From contig JBFLJU010000001.1 in assembly GCA_040743155.1 (NCBI GenBank), positions 62,001 through 126,000 on the forward strand: 64,000 nt of DNA. The letters are read 5' to 3'. The position numbers and the translations under genes were made by a program. This document shows, in pieces, positions 52,814-62,999 of the stretch (positions are counted from its first letter, which is position 1; the number at the start of each line of letters is the position of its first letter). The notes beneath the pieces were generated by a model. That model did not search any database, had not been told where the DNA came from, and saw nothing but the letters and a program-made list of their open reading frames with translations. This stretch comes from Cycloclasticus sp. Its GTDB lineage: Bacteria > Pseudomonadota > Gammaproteobacteria > Methylococcales > Cycloclasticaceae.

Positions 52814-53584
52814 ATGTTGTCTTATCCAAATATTGACCCCGTTGCACTTTCTTTGGGAAGTCTGAAAATTCATTGGTATGGGTTAATGTATCTGGTGGGT
52901 TTTGCGGGCGCGTGGTGTTTAGGGCGTTTACGAGCAAAAAAAATAGGCTGGGATGCAGAGCAAATTGATGACTTAATTTTCTATGCCGCTATGGGTGTGG
53001 TCTTGGGTGGCCGGATTGGTTATGTGTTGTTTTATAACTTTCCAGCGTTTACCGATAACCCCCTTATTTTATTTAAAATTTGGCAAGGTGGCATGTCATT
53101 TCACGGTGGTTTGTTGGGCGTTATTATTGCCATGTTTTTGTTTGCTAAAAAGTATCAACACCGTTTCTTCGAAGTGACCGATTTTATTGTGCCATTGGTG
53201 CCAATCGGTTTAGGTGCGGGGCGTATAGGTAATTTCATCAATGGTGAGTTATGGGGCAAGCCAACTGATTTTGTTTTAGGTGTGTCGGTGCCAAATCTAG
53301 GTGTAGTACACCCTTCAAGCTTATATGAAGCGGCCTTAGAAGGCCTCGCGTTATTTATTATATTATGGCTTTACTCAAGTAAGCCAAGGCCGGTAATGGC
53401 GATATCAGGCTTGTTTTTAATAGGCTACGGGGTGTTTAGATTTGCCGTAGAATTTGTACGGCTCCCCGATGCCCACCTAGGTTATTTAGCGTTTGACTGG
53501 TTAACCATGGGGCAAATACTCACTACCCCTATGTTGTTACTAGGAGCAATCTTAATGTTTAAAGCCAATTCAAAAAAGGTCTAA
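52814..53584 (+). CDS. lgt: Phosphatidylglycerol--prolipoprotein diacylglyceryl transferase Lgt
   Basis: Inner-membrane enzyme (256 residues, about seven helices) that transfers diacylglycerol to the lipobox Cys of lipoproteins. The signature [15 protein letters not shown] (about 136-150) and the essential His in WYGLMYL-adjacent HGG (SFHGGLLG, about 97-104) are present. It serves proteins such as the OmpA lipoproteins and MshL in this window. The leader lacks a Shine-Dalgarno. thyA follows 3 bases after the stop. Confidence 0.94.
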   Translation: MLSYPNIDPVALSLGSLKIHWYGLMYLVGFAGAWCLGRLRAKKIGWDAEQIDDLIFYAAMGVVLGGRIGYVLFYNFPAFTDNPLILFKIWQGGMSFHGGLLGVIIAMFLFAKKYQHRFFEVTDFIVPLVPIGLGAGRIGNFINGELWGKPTDFVLGVSVPNLGVVHPSSLYEAALEGLALFIILWLYSSKPRPVMAISGLFLIGYGVFRFAVEFVRLPDAHLGYLAFDWLTMGQILTTPMLLLGAILMFKANSKKV

Positions 53585-53587
53585 TAA

Positions 53588-54382
53588 ATGAAGCAGTACT
53601 TAGAGTTAATGCAAGATATCCTCGATAATGGAACCGATAAAGAGGACAGAACGGGTACGGGCACGCGGTCTGTGTTTGGTCGGCAAATGCGCTTTGACCT
53701 GTCTAAAGGTTTTCCACTGGTTACGACTAAGAAGCTTCATTTGCGTTCCATTATTCATGAACTGTTGTGGTTTCTAAATGGTGATACGAATACCGGCTAT
53801 TTAAAAGATAATGGCGTGAGTATTTGGGATGAATGGGCAAATGAAAAGGGTGATTTGGGCCCCGTCTATGGTCATCAATGGCGCTCTTGGCCAACGCCAT
53901 CAGGTGATAGCATCGATCAGATGAGTGAGGTGCTAGAGCAAATAAGAAACACCCCCGACTCGCGGCGTTTGATAGTCAGTGCGTGGAATGTCGGCCAAAT
54001 ACCCGATATGGCGCTACCACCGTGTCATTTGTTATTTCAGTTTTATGTGGCAGATGGTCGTTTGTCGTGTCAACTGTATCAACGTTCAGCCGATTTTTTC
54101 CTCGGTGTTCCCTTTAATATTGCCAGTTATGCTTTGTTAACGTACATGGTCGCGCAACAAACGGGGCTGGAAGTGGGTGATTTTGTTTGGACTGGTGGTG
54201 ATGTGCATTTGTATAGCAACCACTTCGAGCAAGCAAATTTGCAGTTATCGCGTGATACATTGGCGCTGCCTCAATTAAAGATTGCTCGCAAACCTGATAC
54301 CTTGTTTGATTATAACTACGAAGATTTCGACATAGTCGGATATGAGTCACATGCTGGAATTAAAGCGCCGGTCGCAATTTGA
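53588..54382 (+). CDS. thyA: Thymidylate synthase ThyA
   Basis: ThyA methylates dUMP to dTMP with methylene-THF. The 264 residues equal the E. coli enzyme. Catalytic Cys146 sits in [12 protein letters not shown], followed by [20 protein letters not shown] with the dUMP-binding Arg, Ser and Asn, and DVHLYSNH. It is adjacent to lgt, an arrangement common in gammaproteobacteria; folA lies 1.8 kb downstream with a chemoreceptor gene between. Confidence 0.97.
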   Translation: MKQYLELMQDILDNGTDKEDRTGTGTRSVFGRQMRFDLSKGFPLVTTKKLHLRSIIHELLWFLNGDTNTGYLKDNGVSIWDEWANEKGDLGPVYGHQWRSWPTPSGDSIDQMSEVLEQIRNTPDSRRLIVSAWNVGQIPDMALPPCHLLFQFYVADGRLSCQLYQRSADFFLGVPFNIASYALLTYMVAQQTGLEVGDFVWTGGDVHLYSNHFEQANLQLSRDTLALPQLKIARKPDTLFDYNYEDFDIVGYESHAGIKAPVAI

Positions 54383-54399
54383 CGGTAAGTTAGATGGCG

Positions 54400-54425
54400 C
54401 TGGAATTGATTTAAATCAATTCCAG
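54400..54425. promoter_or_regulatory. FNR/Anr-type box in a 26-base perfect palindrome
   Basis: Positions 54406-54419 read TTGATTTAAATCAA, an exact match to the FNR/Anr consensus TTGAT-N4-ATCAA, and the match extends symmetrically to 54400-54425. It is 105 bases upstream of the Aer-like receptor gene and 18 bases after the thyA stop. Confidence 0.75.
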
Positions 54426-54443
54426 TCAATGTTAAACGAAAAT

Positions 54444-54493
54444 CCCAAGCAATATCTGAGTATTCAACAATACTCCGTTTAAGAGTACTTGGG
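54444..54493 (+). other. Structured leader of Aer-like gene
   Basis: A hairpin GAGTATT (54458-54464), loop CAAC, AATACTC (54469-54475) is enclosed by CCCAAG (54444-54449) and CTTGGG (54488-54493). It has no T run, so it is not an evident terminator; it may fold in the 5' untranslated region or be a binding site. Confidence 0.4.
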
Positions 54494-54529
54494 TGCAAAG
54501 TTCTCTGTGAATATACATAGGAACTTAAA

Positions 54530-56101
54530 ATGAAACAGAACTTACCTGTCACGTCGAAAGAAGTGATCTTAACTGATGCTGACGAAATTATTTCTACCAC
54601 CGATCTGAAGGGGCGAATTACCAGTGTGAATGATACGTTTGTGCGCGTATCAGGTTTTAGTCGTGAAGAGTTGATTGGTAAAAGTCATAATATGGTTCGT
54701 CACCCTGATATGCCGCCAGCTGCATTTCAAAATCTTTGGGGTGACCTTAAAGCGGATAAGCATTGGATGGGCGTTGTTAAGAATCGCTGTAAGAACGGTG
54801 GTTTTTATTGGGTTGATGCATTTGTTACACCTATTGTCGAAAACGGAGTAACGGTGGGGTATGAGTCAGTTCGTGTCAAACCGGCGTTGCAAACGCTAGA
54901 ACGAGCTGAGGCGCTATATACAAGTTTAAATAATAGTCGTGCTAATCCGTTAAAGTCGGGTTTAGGTGTTCAAGTAACGTTATTGGGCTCGTTGATTATT
55001 ATTGTCAGTTTGCTTTCGCTTACGGCTTATTTAACAGGTGCCTCAATGTTGCTCTTTTCGAGCGTCGCCGTTATATCTTGTGTTCTTGGTTATGCGGCTA
55101 TTGCAGTTGCATTGAAGCCATTAAGTGTTGCGGCAAGGACAAGTAAGGCGATAGCGGATAATCATTTAATTCAATATTTATATACGGGCCGGACAGACAG
55201 TATTGGCCAGTTGCAATTTTCAAGTCTAATGCTTGAGGCGCGCTTGCGTACCATTGTCGGTCGGATAGAAGAGTCTTTTGCTAGTATAAGTAATGGGGTT
55301 TCTGGTTTAGCGGAGTCTTCGGAAAAAACCTACTCTGGTGTTCTGGTTCAACAACAACAAACGGAGTCTGTGTTAAATGCCATGAGCGAAATGAACCTTG
55401 CGGTTCAAGAGGTGGCGAATAATGCATCTAATACGTCAAATGCGACGACAGAGGTGTCGAGTAAAGTTAATGAGGCACAAGTGGTGTTATCTGGAACGAT
55501 TGCAGCGATTGCTCAATTAGCCGATTCAATGGATGTATCAAGTGGCGTTATTCAACAGCTAGAGAGCGATAGTGATGAAATTAACGGTGTATTAGGTGTT
55601 ATTCAAAGCATTGCTGAGCAGACAAATTTACTTGCCTTGAATGCGGCTATTGAAGCGGCAAGAGCTGGAGAGCATGGTCGGGGCTTTGCGGTGGTCGCAG
55701 ATGAAGTTCGCTCGTTGTCCCTTCGAACGCAAGAATCAACGGTGGAAATTCAGCGAATTGTGGAGTTATTGCAGCAGCGCTCGCGCGATGCTGGGGTAGC
55801 GATGAAAAATGGTTTGAAACAAACGGCGCTGACAGTCGATAGCGCTCAAGAAACGCACCGGCATTTAGACGAGGTTGTTGTGGAAGTTGTAGCCATTGAA
55901 AGGATGAATTTCAGTGTTGCAGCCGCGGTTGAAGAGCAAAGCCAAGTGACCGCCTCGGTGATGAATAGCGTAGAACAAATAAGTGAATTAGCTCGAGAAA
56001 GCTCGGACCAGTCGGCCAGCGCAAAGGAGCTATGCGAGGATTTATCCAAAACGGCCAATGAAGTCCATGGTATGACGTTACGGTTTAAACAAGTAAAATA
56101 G
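54530..56101 (+). CDS. PAS-domain methyl-accepting chemotaxis (aerotaxis) receptor, Aer-like
   Basis: A 523-residue chemoreceptor. An N-terminal PAS domain (about 20-125) has the Aer pattern [11 protein letters not shown] and [22 protein letters not shown], the FAD-binding region. Two hydrophobic segments (about 150-170 and 174-195) form a membrane hairpin without a periplasmic sensor. The C-terminal signalling domain has the hairpin tip [21 protein letters not shown]...VVADEVRSL. It should report redox state or oxygen to CheA. A perfect FNR/Anr box lies upstream. Confidence 0.88.
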   Translation: MKQNLPVTSKEVILTDADEIISTTDLKGRITSVNDTFVRVSGFSREELIGKSHNMVRHPDMPPAAFQNLWGDLKADKHWMGVVKNRCKNGGFYWVDAFVTPIVENGVTVGYESVRVKPALQTLERAEALYTSLNNSRANPLKSGLGVQVTLLGSLIIIVSLLSLTAYLTGASMLLFSSVAVISCVLGYAAIAVALKPLSVAARTSKAIADNHLIQYLYTGRTDSIGQLQFSSLMLEARLRTIVGRIEESFASISNGVSGLAESSEKTYSGVLVQQQQTESVLNAMSEMNLAVQEVANNASNTSNATTEVSSKVNEAQVVLSGTIAAIAQLADSMDVSSGVIQQLESDSDEINGVLGVIQSIAEQTNLLALNAAIEAARAGEHGRGFAVVADEVRSLSLRTQESTVEIQRIVELLQQRSRDAGVAMKNGLKQTALTVDSAQETHRHLDEVVVEVVAIERMNFSVAAAVEEQSQVTASVMNSVEQISELARESSDQSASAKELCEDLSKTANEVHGMTLRFKQVK

Positions 56102-56159
56102 GAGTGAAAAAACGGGTTATGCTATTCGCCCGTACTCTTTAACCTAGATGTAATATTTT

Positions 56160-56642
56160 ATGATTTCAATGATTGTGGCGATGGCCGATAACGGCGCCAT
56201 CGGCAAAGATAACGAGTTGCTTTGGCATTTGCCTAAAGACTTCCAGCACTTTAAAGCAGTAACGATGGGCAAGCCTATTCTCATGGGGCGTAAAACCTAT
56301 GAATCTATTGGTAGACCGTTGCCGGGCCGAAAGAATATTGTTATTACGCGTGATGAGCGTTTTGATGCGGAAGGGGTGACGGTCGTTCACTCGATCAGCT
56401 CGGCGCTAGAAGAGGCTAAAGAATTTGACGATGTGATGGTGATTGGTGGCGCTAGTTTTTATGAACAGATGCTACCTAGGGTGGATACGCTATATGTAAC
56501 GGTGGTGCGGCAACACTTTGATGCCGACGCCTTTTTTCCGGAGATTAATGCGGCGGAATGGCAAATAGTAGAGCAAGTGAATCATGAGCCAGATGAGAAG
56601 CACGCCTACCCATTTTCATTTATTACTTATCAACGGATTTAA
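56160..56642 (+). CDS. folA: Dihydrofolate reductase FolA
   Basis: A 160-residue NADPH-dependent reductase of dihydrofolate. MIVAMADNGAIGKDNELLWHLPKD contains the Met20-loop and the catalytic Asp (LPKD), followed by MGRKTYESIGRPLPGRKNIV and VIGGASFYEQMLP. It complements thyA at 53588. Its stop overlaps that of the convergent apaH. Confidence 0.96.
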   Translation: MISMIVAMADNGAIGKDNELLWHLPKDFQHFKAVTMGKPILMGRKTYESIGRPLPGRKNIVITRDERFDAEGVTVVHSISSALEEAKEFDDVMVIGGASFYEQMLPRVDTLYVTVVRQHFDADAFFPEINAAEWQIVEQVNHEPDEKHAYPFSFITYQRI

Positions 56643-57466
56643 TAAGGTTCTAGAGAACAATCGCAATCGAGAGAAATAATTTGTTCTGAGCGGTCTAGTT
56701 TGATCGCGCTCAACTGGCCGCCCCACAGGCAACCACTATCTAAGCAAAAGGTATTGTTTTTCTTATTTAAACCCAGCGTTGACCAGTGGCCAAAGATTAT
56801 CTTGTCATTCACTGTTTTCCGACCGCTGACCTCAAACCAAGGTGTTAATTTATCTAATTGCGCACTGGGAGATTTTTTTTCGTTGAGTTCCAGTTCGCCA
56901 TGTTGATTGTAGAAGCGTAACCGTGTGAAGCAATTAATGATAAAACGGAGGCGATCGTTGCCTGATAAATTATCATGCCATTGAGCCGGTTCATTGCCAT
57001 ACATGTCGGCTAAGAAAGCATCAAATTGATTGCCTTTAAAAACAGCCTCTAACTCTTTTGCGTATTGTTTAGCGTCGTTGAGCGTCCACTGGGGAGGCAG
57101 CCCTGCGTGAACCATCGTGTAACCCAGTGTTTTATCTTCGTGCAAGAAGGCTTGGGAACGAACCCAGTCGATGAGTGTGTCAGCGTCATCGGCTTCTAGA
57201 ATGTCTAGAAAAGTATCGCTACGGTGCGGTTTTTTGTGACCACGAGCCGACGCTAGAAAATGGCATTCATGGTTGCCGAGGATGCTACGTGCGCTGTCGC
57301 CCAGCGAGATGATGAAACGTAAGGTCTCTAACGATTTAGGGCCGCGATTGATTAGGTCGCCTGCAAACCATAATTGGTCCTCGTTAGGGTCGAAATTAAT
57401 TTTATCTAAGAGTCGACGGAGAGGATCATAACAACCCTGTACATCCCCTATGGCGTAGGTTGTCAT
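56639..57466 (-). CDS. apaH: Bis(5'-nucleosyl)-tetraphosphatase ApaH
   Basis: A 275-residue symmetrical Ap4A hydrolase of the metallophosphoesterase family. Motifs: YAIGDVQGCYDPLRRLL (Asp and His), FAGDLINRGPKS, LGNHECHF and MVHAGLPPQW, all metal-binding elements of the fold. ApaH controls Ap4A and removes NAD-like and Np4 RNA caps in known systems. ApaG lies 11 bases upstream, as in many gammaproteobacteria. Confidence 0.95.
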   Translation of the reverse strand: MTTYAIGDVQGCYDPLRRLLDKINFDPNEDQLWFAGDLINRGPKSLETLRFIISLGDSARSILGNHECHFLASARGHKKPHRSDTFLDILEADDADTLIDWVRSQAFLHEDKTLGYTMVHAGLPPQWTLNDAKQYAKELEAVFKGNQFDAFLADMYGNEPAQWHDNLSGNDRLRFIINCFTRLRFYNQHGELELNEKKSPSAQLDKLTPWFEVSGRKTVNDKIIFGHWSTLGLNKKNNTFCLDSGCLWGGQLSAIKLDRSEQIISLDCDCSLEPY

Positions 57467-57477
57467 CTGGTTCTACT

Positions 57478-57861
57478 TTAATGCAGCGTTCTGGGGATGG
57501 ATAAAGAGAACGGTGGAATCGTTGCGCTAAATTTTTCGCCGTCCGAGTCGAGTAAGTCATAACTGCCTTGCATGGCACCGACCGAGGTTTCAATCACAGC
57601 ACCACTGGTGTATTGAAAAGACTCACCCGGCTGTAGATGTGGTTTCTCGCCGACGACGCCTTCACCATGCACTTCTTGTACTTTTCCGTTGGCATCGGTG
57701 ATGATCCAATGACGGCTCAGCAGCTGAGCTTCAATGTTGCCTGTGTTCTTTATGGTAATGGAATAAGCAAAGACGTATCGCGCCGCTTCTGGTTCTGACG
57801 AAGAAGCGATGTAAGCGGTGTCTACATCGATTTGGATGTCTTGAAGTTTTTGTTCACTCAT
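57478..57861 (-). CDS. apaG: ApaG protein (CO2+/MG2+ efflux-associated ApaG domain)
   Basis: A 127-residue beta-sandwich ApaG-domain protein. Landmarks: YVFAYSITIKNTG (about 28-40), LLSRHWIITDANG, VHGEGVVGEKPHLQPGESFQYTSG and the PPFSL end. The biochemical role is unclear in bacteria. It is upstream of apaH on the same strand and divergent from mpl. Confidence 0.92.
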   Translation of the reverse strand: MSEQKLQDIQIDVDTAYIASSSEPEAARYVFAYSITIKNTGNIEAQLLSRHWIITDANGKVQEVHGEGVVGEKPHLQPGESFQYTSGAVIETSVGAMQGSYDLLDSDGEKFSATIPPFSLSIPRTLH

Positions 57862-57996
57862 AAGTTTATTTCAGGGTAATTTTTCTTTCTGGTCAGTAGA
57901 AAGCTAAGCCGTAGCGATAAGTACGTCTTTAACTTTAATTATAAACGGCATCTGAAGTAAGATGGTCTCAAGCGATATTATCAAGGAAAAGGTGAT

Positions 57997-59352
57997 TTGA
58001 GAGTACATATTTTAGGTGTTTGTGGCACCTTTATGGGTGGGCTTGCTGTAATGGCGAAGCGGATGGGCCATACAGTCACTGGATCTGATGCGGGTGTTTA
58101 TCCACCGATGAGTACACAGCTTGAAGCAGAAGGCATTGAGTTAATGCAAGGTTACAGCGCAGATAATCTTGCGATAAAACCGGACATCGTTGTGATTGGT
58201 AATGCATTATCACGGGGTAATGTAGAAGTCGAGGCGGTGTTGAATTTAGACCTGCCGTATACGTCGGGTGCGCAATGGTTGGCTGAGCACGTGCTGCAAG
58301 GTCGTTGGGTGTTGGCCGTGGCGGGCACTCATGGGAAAACCACGACGAGCTCAATGTTGGCCTGGATCTTGGAGTATGCGGGCTTACACCCAGGTTTTCT
58401 AATCGGCGGGGTACCCTTAAATTTTGGTATTTCGGCTCGATTGGGTGAATCTGATTATTTTGTTATTGAGGCGGACGAGTACGATACGGCCTTTTTTGAT
58501 AAGCGTTCAAAATTCGTCCATTACCGTCCAAAAACCTGCGTTTTAAATAATCTTGAGTTTGATCATGCTGATATTTTTGAGGACCTTGATGCGATAAAAC
58601 GCCAATTTCACCATTTAGTTAGAACAGTGCCGAGTAATGGCTTATTGCTGTCACCTGCCAATGATAGCAATTTAGATGAAGTAGTCGACTTGGGTTGTTG
58701 GACAGCGGTTGAACAATTTTCTGCAGAGGCCTCCGCTGACGCGTTGTGGCTTGCCGATAATATAAGCGCAGGTGAAAGTGAGTTTGATGTGTACTATCAG
58801 CGAGACAAAGTGGGGCGAGTGGCTTGGTCATTAAGTGGCCGACATAATGTCTCAAATGCTTTGGCTGCACTGGCTTCGGCTAATCATGTTGGGGTGAAAC
58901 CTGCGATAGCGATAGAGGCCTTAGCAGCCTTTCAAAACGTTAAGCGTCGTATGGAAATTCGAGCGGTTATCAATAACATTACTTTATATGACGACTTTGC
59001 TCACCATCCAACGGCCATTGCGAGTACCTTGGCCGGCTTGCGGGGCAAGGTGGGTGAGCGGCGAATTATTGCTGTATTAGAACCGCGATCAAACACCATG
59101 AAGATGGGCGTGCATAAAGAGACGCTATTGCCCTCGTTGGTGGATGCGGATCAGGCGTTTATTTACCTGCCGGATGAAATAAGCTGGCGGATGGATGTAG
59201 AGGCCCATGCAAATACTCGAGTATTTAAAAGCATGGATACGTTGATTAATGCGATCATATTAGAAGTGAAAGAAAATGATCAGGTGCTATTTATGAGTAA
59301 TGGTGGTTTTGGTGGTATTCATCAGACGGTTGAAGAGTTGCTGAGTCAGTAA
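57997..59352 (+). CDS. mpl: UDP-MurNAc-tripeptide ligase Mpl
   Basis: Mpl reattaches recovered L-Ala-D-Glu-meso-DAP to UDP-MurNAc in peptidoglycan recycling. The 451-residue Mur ligase has HILGVCGTFMGGLA at the N-terminus, the ATP loop GTHGKTTTSSM (about 110-120), the central HNVSNALAAL and VLEPRSNTMKMG (about 369-380). The start is a TTG at 57997, since it begins the conserved RVHILG strand and has AAGGAAAA upstream; no ATG is possible at that position. It sits divergent from apaG. Confidence 0.93.
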   Translation: MRVHILGVCGTFMGGLAVMAKRMGHTVTGSDAGVYPPMSTQLEAEGIELMQGYSADNLAIKPDIVVIGNALSRGNVEVEAVLNLDLPYTSGAQWLAEHVLQGRWVLAVAGTHGKTTTSSMLAWILEYAGLHPGFLIGGVPLNFGISARLGESDYFVIEADEYDTAFFDKRSKFVHYRPKTCVLNNLEFDHADIFEDLDAIKRQFHHLVRTVPSNGLLLSPANDSNLDEVVDLGCWTAVEQFSAEASADALWLADNISAGESEFDVYYQRDKVGRVAWSLSGRHNVSNALAALASANHVGVKPAIAIEALAAFQNVKRRMEIRAVINNITLYDDFAHHPTAIASTLAGLRGKVGERRIIAVLEPRSNTMKMGVHKETLLPSLVDADQAFIYLPDEISWRMDVEAHANTRVFKSMDTLINAIILEVKENDQVLFMSNGGFGGIHQTVEELLSQ

Positions 59353-59360
59353 GCTTAACG

Positions 59361-59945
59361 ATGCGTATCCCAACAGAAAATGTCCCTATCTTTCCCTTGT
59401 CTACAGTGCTTTTTCCTGAGGGGGTGTTGTCGTTAAGAATATTCGAAACACGTTATTTAGATATGGTGAGCAGTTGTTTAAAGCAAGACGTGCCTTTTGG
59501 TGTTTGCATGATTGCCAATGGCCATGAAGTGGGTGGCGCTGCAAGGTGTTATCAAATAGGCACTCTGGCAAAGATTGTTAATTGGGAGCAATCTAAAGGT
59601 GATGTGTTACAGATTGAGGTGCTGGGTTGTCAGCGGTTCAAAATATTAGACAGTAAGGTTTCTAGCCAAGACTTAATAACAGCGACCATCAAAATAATGG
59701 ATGAAAAGCCAGTGGTGCCTGTGCCGAATGAGTTGTTCAAATTAACGGGCATGTTGGAAACTGTGCTTAAGAAGCAAGCAATTAATATCTCGCCGGATGC
59801 GGAGCAACTCAACAATGCAAATTGGGTGGGTTGCCGTTTAACAGAGGTGCTACCAATGGAAGGAGTTATCCGCCAACGTTTATTGGAAATTGATGACCCC
59901 GTTGAAAGGTTGCATATGATTTTAGGGCTGTTTACAAATAGGTGA
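59361..59945 (+). CDS. LON-type substrate-binding domain protein
   Basis: A 194-residue stand-alone LON N-terminal domain. It begins with the typical PIFPLSTVLFPEGVLSLRIFETRYLDMV and includes GTLAKIVNWE and a helical C-terminus. It has no ATPase or protease part, so it is not the protease itself; function is unknown. It starts 8 bases after mpl. Confidence 0.85.
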   Translation: MRIPTENVPIFPLSTVLFPEGVLSLRIFETRYLDMVSSCLKQDVPFGVCMIANGHEVGGAARCYQIGTLAKIVNWEQSKGDVLQIEVLGCQRFKILDSKVSSQDLITATIKIMDEKPVVPVPNELFKLTGMLETVLKKQAINISPDAEQLNNANWVGCRLTEVLPMEGVIRQRLLEIDDPVERLHMILGLFTNR

Positions 59946-60035
59946 TTTCAATGCCTTGCTTGCCTTGAAGATTTGGTTTTTTCTGCTATATTTTTTTTTC
60001 GAAGAAAAAGTTGCTTACTAAATAATAATTTTAAA

Positions 60036-60923
60036 ATGCATGTGAAAAGAAAGAGCTGTGCTGAGATAAGGTATGTCATAGCCTTAATACTTGTTTTGTG
60101 TGCTGCTTGTGGCCAAGCTGCCAGCAGTAATAATATTTTGCTGACGGTAGGTGAGGTTAAAGAAATCATGAGCCGACAAGAGGTTACGCTGGTTGATGCC
60201 CGCCCTTTTATAGCGTTTAAACGGGGGCATATTCAAGGTGCAGTTTCGATGCCGACAGATGAAACATTCACCAAAAAGGGGCGTTCGGATTTAGTAGCCT
60301 CTCTTCCTGAAATGCGTGACCTTATGAATCATGCAGGGGTGACGCAACAATCCCAAATTATTGTTTATGGCGGCAGAAACTTCTTGGATATTTCAAGGCT
60401 GTTCTGGGTGCTGGAGACGTTTGGTGTTAAAAAGGTTGCCATCATGAATAGTTCTTTTTCAGAGTGGAAAAAACTAGGCTACCCAACCGAAAAAGGTGAG
60501 CTGGCTACCAAGAAAACAGATGTTTACCCAACCTTAAAAGAAGAAAAACTTGCAACGATGTTAATGGTGTTTGCAGCAATCACCAAGGAAAGTGAAGGGT
60601 TAGTTGATGCGAGAAGTGAGCAAGAGTACAGCGGGCAGCAGTCTCAAACGGCAGTGTTTGGACATATCCCTTCAGCGATTAATATTCCGTGGGCTAGCAA
60701 CCTAACAAAAAACTATTCCAGCTTTAGGCCTATTGACGAGCTGAAAGAGCTTTATAAAGGCGTCATTACGAATCAAATGAATACAGTTTATTGCAACCAA
60801 GGTAAAGAGTCGGCGGTTAATTACGTTGCGTTGCGTGTGTTGGGTGCAAACGTACGTGCTTATGATGGCTCTTGGTTTGAGTGGAGTCAGCAATCGGGTT
60901 TACCGATAGCTCCTGCTGAATAA
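60036..60923 (+). CDS. Tandem rhodanese-domain sulfurtransferase, exported
   Basis: A 295-residue protein with an N-terminal signal-like segment (YVIALILVLCAACGQA) and two rhodanese domains (about 40-145 and 170-290). The first domain has Gly where the catalytic Cys should be (IVYGGRN), and the second keeps Cys in VYCNQGKES, the usual arrangement of thiosulfate/mercaptopyruvate sulfurtransferases. I use the ATG at 60036, which gives a normal signal peptide; a TTG at 59973 would add 21 residues. Periplasmic or lipoprotein location is uncertain, because the AAC lipobox is imperfect. Confidence 0.82.
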   Translation: MHVKRKSCAEIRYVIALILVLCAACGQAASSNNILLTVGEVKEIMSRQEVTLVDARPFIAFKRGHIQGAVSMPTDETFTKKGRSDLVASLPEMRDLMNHAGVTQQSQIIVYGGRNFLDISRLFWVLETFGVKKVAIMNSSFSEWKKLGYPTEKGELATKKTDVYPTLKEEKLATMLMVFAAITKESEGLVDARSEQEYSGQQSQTAVFGHIPSAINIPWASNLTKNYSSFRPIDELKELYKGVITNQMNTVYCNQGKESAVNYVALRVLGANVRAYDGSWFEWSQQSGLPIAPAE

Positions 60924-60950
60924 TTAAGTGAAGCTAGGCTGCTGAATATT

Positions 60951-62999
60951 ATGAAATTTTCCTACTTATCTGTTAGACACCAATTTATTGTATTGATGAT
61001 GGTGCTGGCGTCTGCGCTGATCATTCTGTATTCGGCTTTTACTTATCAGAATGAAAAGCTAGAGTATACGGAGGACTCCTCTAATGAATTAAAGACAATT
61101 AGCCGCGTGTTAGAAAGTGATTATGCGGCATTGATTTTAATGGGGTTACCGAGCTCGAGTGTAGAGCTGATGCGTAAATGGAAGCTATTTGCAATGATTG
61201 AGCACGCAGATCTGGTCAATGCTTTAGGTGAACCCATTCTGCATTATTCAAAGACCGAGGGGACGCATTTTGATATTCACGTAGAAGAAGCGAATCAAAT
61301 TAAAGTGGTAGACGATTTGTTTTTATATAAACATATCGTTATGTTTCAGGGCGAAGCGGTTGGTGTCGTTAGTTATGCTATTTCGAATAAAAATTATGAG
61401 GTCTTACTCGACGAATTAACTAGGATGATCCTGATATCTATTCCAGTCGCATTTGCTTTTGCAATACTGCTGTCAATTTGGTTGCAAGGTATTTTTGTTT
61501 TGCCATTGCAACGTTTAATGACAACCATTAAAGGAATTACGGAAGATCAGGGATATTCAAAGAAGGTGGTGGTAGATAAGGCGGATAAAAGTGATTTTGC
61601 AGTGCTAGGTAGGCATTTCAACGCCTTGTTACAGCAGATGCACAAAACATTAGAAGACGTTGAGAAATCAAAGGATCATGCTCAAAAGTTGGCTTATTAC
61701 GATGAGCTGACAGGGTTGCCAAATAGGCGGTTGTTCACAGAACACATGGAGCATATGCTTGATATTGCTAAAAGAGAAGCTCAGTACGGCGCGTTATTGT
61801 TCATTGATTTGGATAATTTTAAAACGCTTAATGACTCGCGTGGGCATGCAGCTGGAGATGAGCTGTTAAAGCAAGTAGCCGATAGTTTGAAGCAGGTGTT
61901 TCGCGCAGCCGATACGATAGCTCGCTTGGGTGGTGATGAGTTTGTGATTTTATCAGGGCACCTTGAGGATTCGGAGGAGTCTGTGATCAATCAGGTGCAT
62001 TCTTTGATGTTGAAACTGCGGCATGTTCTGAGTGAGAAATTCATTGTACAAGGAGAGTCGTATCATTTGACGGCGAGCGTGGGCATTACGACGTTTCCGA
62101 GTATGGCACATAATTCAGCAGAGTTAATGAAACAGGCTGATACGGCTATGTATTGTGCAAAAGAGGCCGGACGAGATGGTTATCGTTTTTATCAGCAAGA
62201 AATGCAGGTCGTAGCGGATGCCAGGTTGCAAATGGAAACAGATTTGCGGTTTGCTTTAAGTGAAGGTGAGCTTGAGTTGTTTTACCAACCACAAGTGGAT
62301 GAGTTTGGCAGGATACTTGGTGCAGAAGCGTTATTACGCTGGTTCAAGAAGGGCGGCGGCATGGTTTCTCCCGCCGAGTTTATACCTGTTGCGGAGTCAA
62401 CTGGCTTGATCTTGCCGATTGGTGAGTGGGTCATCAAAGAAAGCTTTATGCAGTTAAAAAACTGGGGGGAAGCAGGCGTTGACTCAGGTTTTAGGTTGTC
62501 AATTAATATAAGTCCGTTTCAATTTCATCAAGATAATTTTGTTGGAAATATCAAAGAGTTGCTTACAGAGACGGGGGTGTTGGCAAGTAACGTGACGTTA
62601 GAGGTTACGGAAGGTATTACGATTGCGGATATACAATCAACGATTGATAAAATGAAAGTGTTAACTGCCTTGGGTTTCAAAATTTCAATGGATGATTTTG
62701 GTACGGGGTATTCATCATTAACTTATTTGAAAAAATTGCCACTTAGTGAGCTGAAAGTTGACCAGTCATTTGTCCGTGACTTGCACGTGGATCAGTCAGA
62801 TGCGGAAATTGCTGCGACGATAATTGCGATGGCAAAGAATTTAAATTTAGAGGTGGTGGCAGAAGGGGTTGAGAAAGAGAGTCAACTGGTGTTTTTAAGC
62901 CGTCATGGTTGTTTGGTGTTCCAAGGATACTATTTTCATAAGCCGATGCGCGCAGCTAATTTGACTGAATTATTGTTTGGACACTTAGTTATTTTGTGA
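60951..62999 (+). CDS. Membrane GGDEF-EAL cyclic di-GMP protein
   Basis: A 682-residue bifunctional c-di-GMP enzyme. A transmembrane segment (about 10-28), periplasmic sensor (about 30-150), second segment (about 160-182) and a HAMP-like linker lead to a GGDEF domain (about 250-410) and an EAL domain (about 425-675). The cyclase motif RLGGDEF is intact, with the inhibitory RxxD (RAAD) five residues upstream. EAL residues are also intact: EALLRW, the DDFGTGYSS loop and LKVDQSFV. Both activities are therefore possible. It overlaps the convergent dedA-like gene by 15 bases. Confidence 0.92.
   Translation: MKFSYLSVRHQFIVLMMVLASALIILYSAFTYQNEKLEYTEDSSNELKTISRVLESDYAALILMGLPSSSVELMRKWKLFAMIEHADLVNALGEPILHYSKTEGTHFDIHVEEANQIKVVDDLFLYKHIVMFQGEAVGVVSYAISNKNYEVLLDELTRMILISIPVAFAFAILLSIWLQGIFVLPLQRLMTTIKGITEDQGYSKKVVVDKADKSDFAVLGRHFNALLQQMHKTLEDVEKSKDHAQKLAYYDELTGLPNRRLFTEHMEHMLDIAKREAQYGALLFIDLDNFKTLNDSRGHAAGDELLKQVADSLKQVFRAADTIARLGGDEFVILSGHLEDSEESVINQVHSLMLKLRHVLSEKFIVQGESYHLTASVGITTFPSMAHNSAELMKQADTAMYCAKEAGRDGYRFYQQEMQVVADARLQMETDLRFALSEGELELFYQPQVDEFGRILGAEALLRWFKKGGGMVSPAEFIPVAESTGLILPIGEWVIKESFMQLKNWGEAGVDSGFRLSINISPFQFHQDNFVGNIKELLTETGVLASNVTLEVTEGITIADIQSTIDKMKVLTALGFKISMDDFGTGYSSLTYLKKLPLSELKVDQSFVRDLHVDQSDAEIAATIIAMAKNLNLEVVAEGVEKESQLVFLSRHGCLVFQGYYFHKPMRAANLTELLFGHLVIL

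Noticed and set aside
60036-60923. Loss of the catalytic Cys in the rhodanese as a sign of a dead enzyme
   Set aside because: Only the first domain lacks it; the second has it, which is the normal arrangement of two-domain sulfurtransferases.
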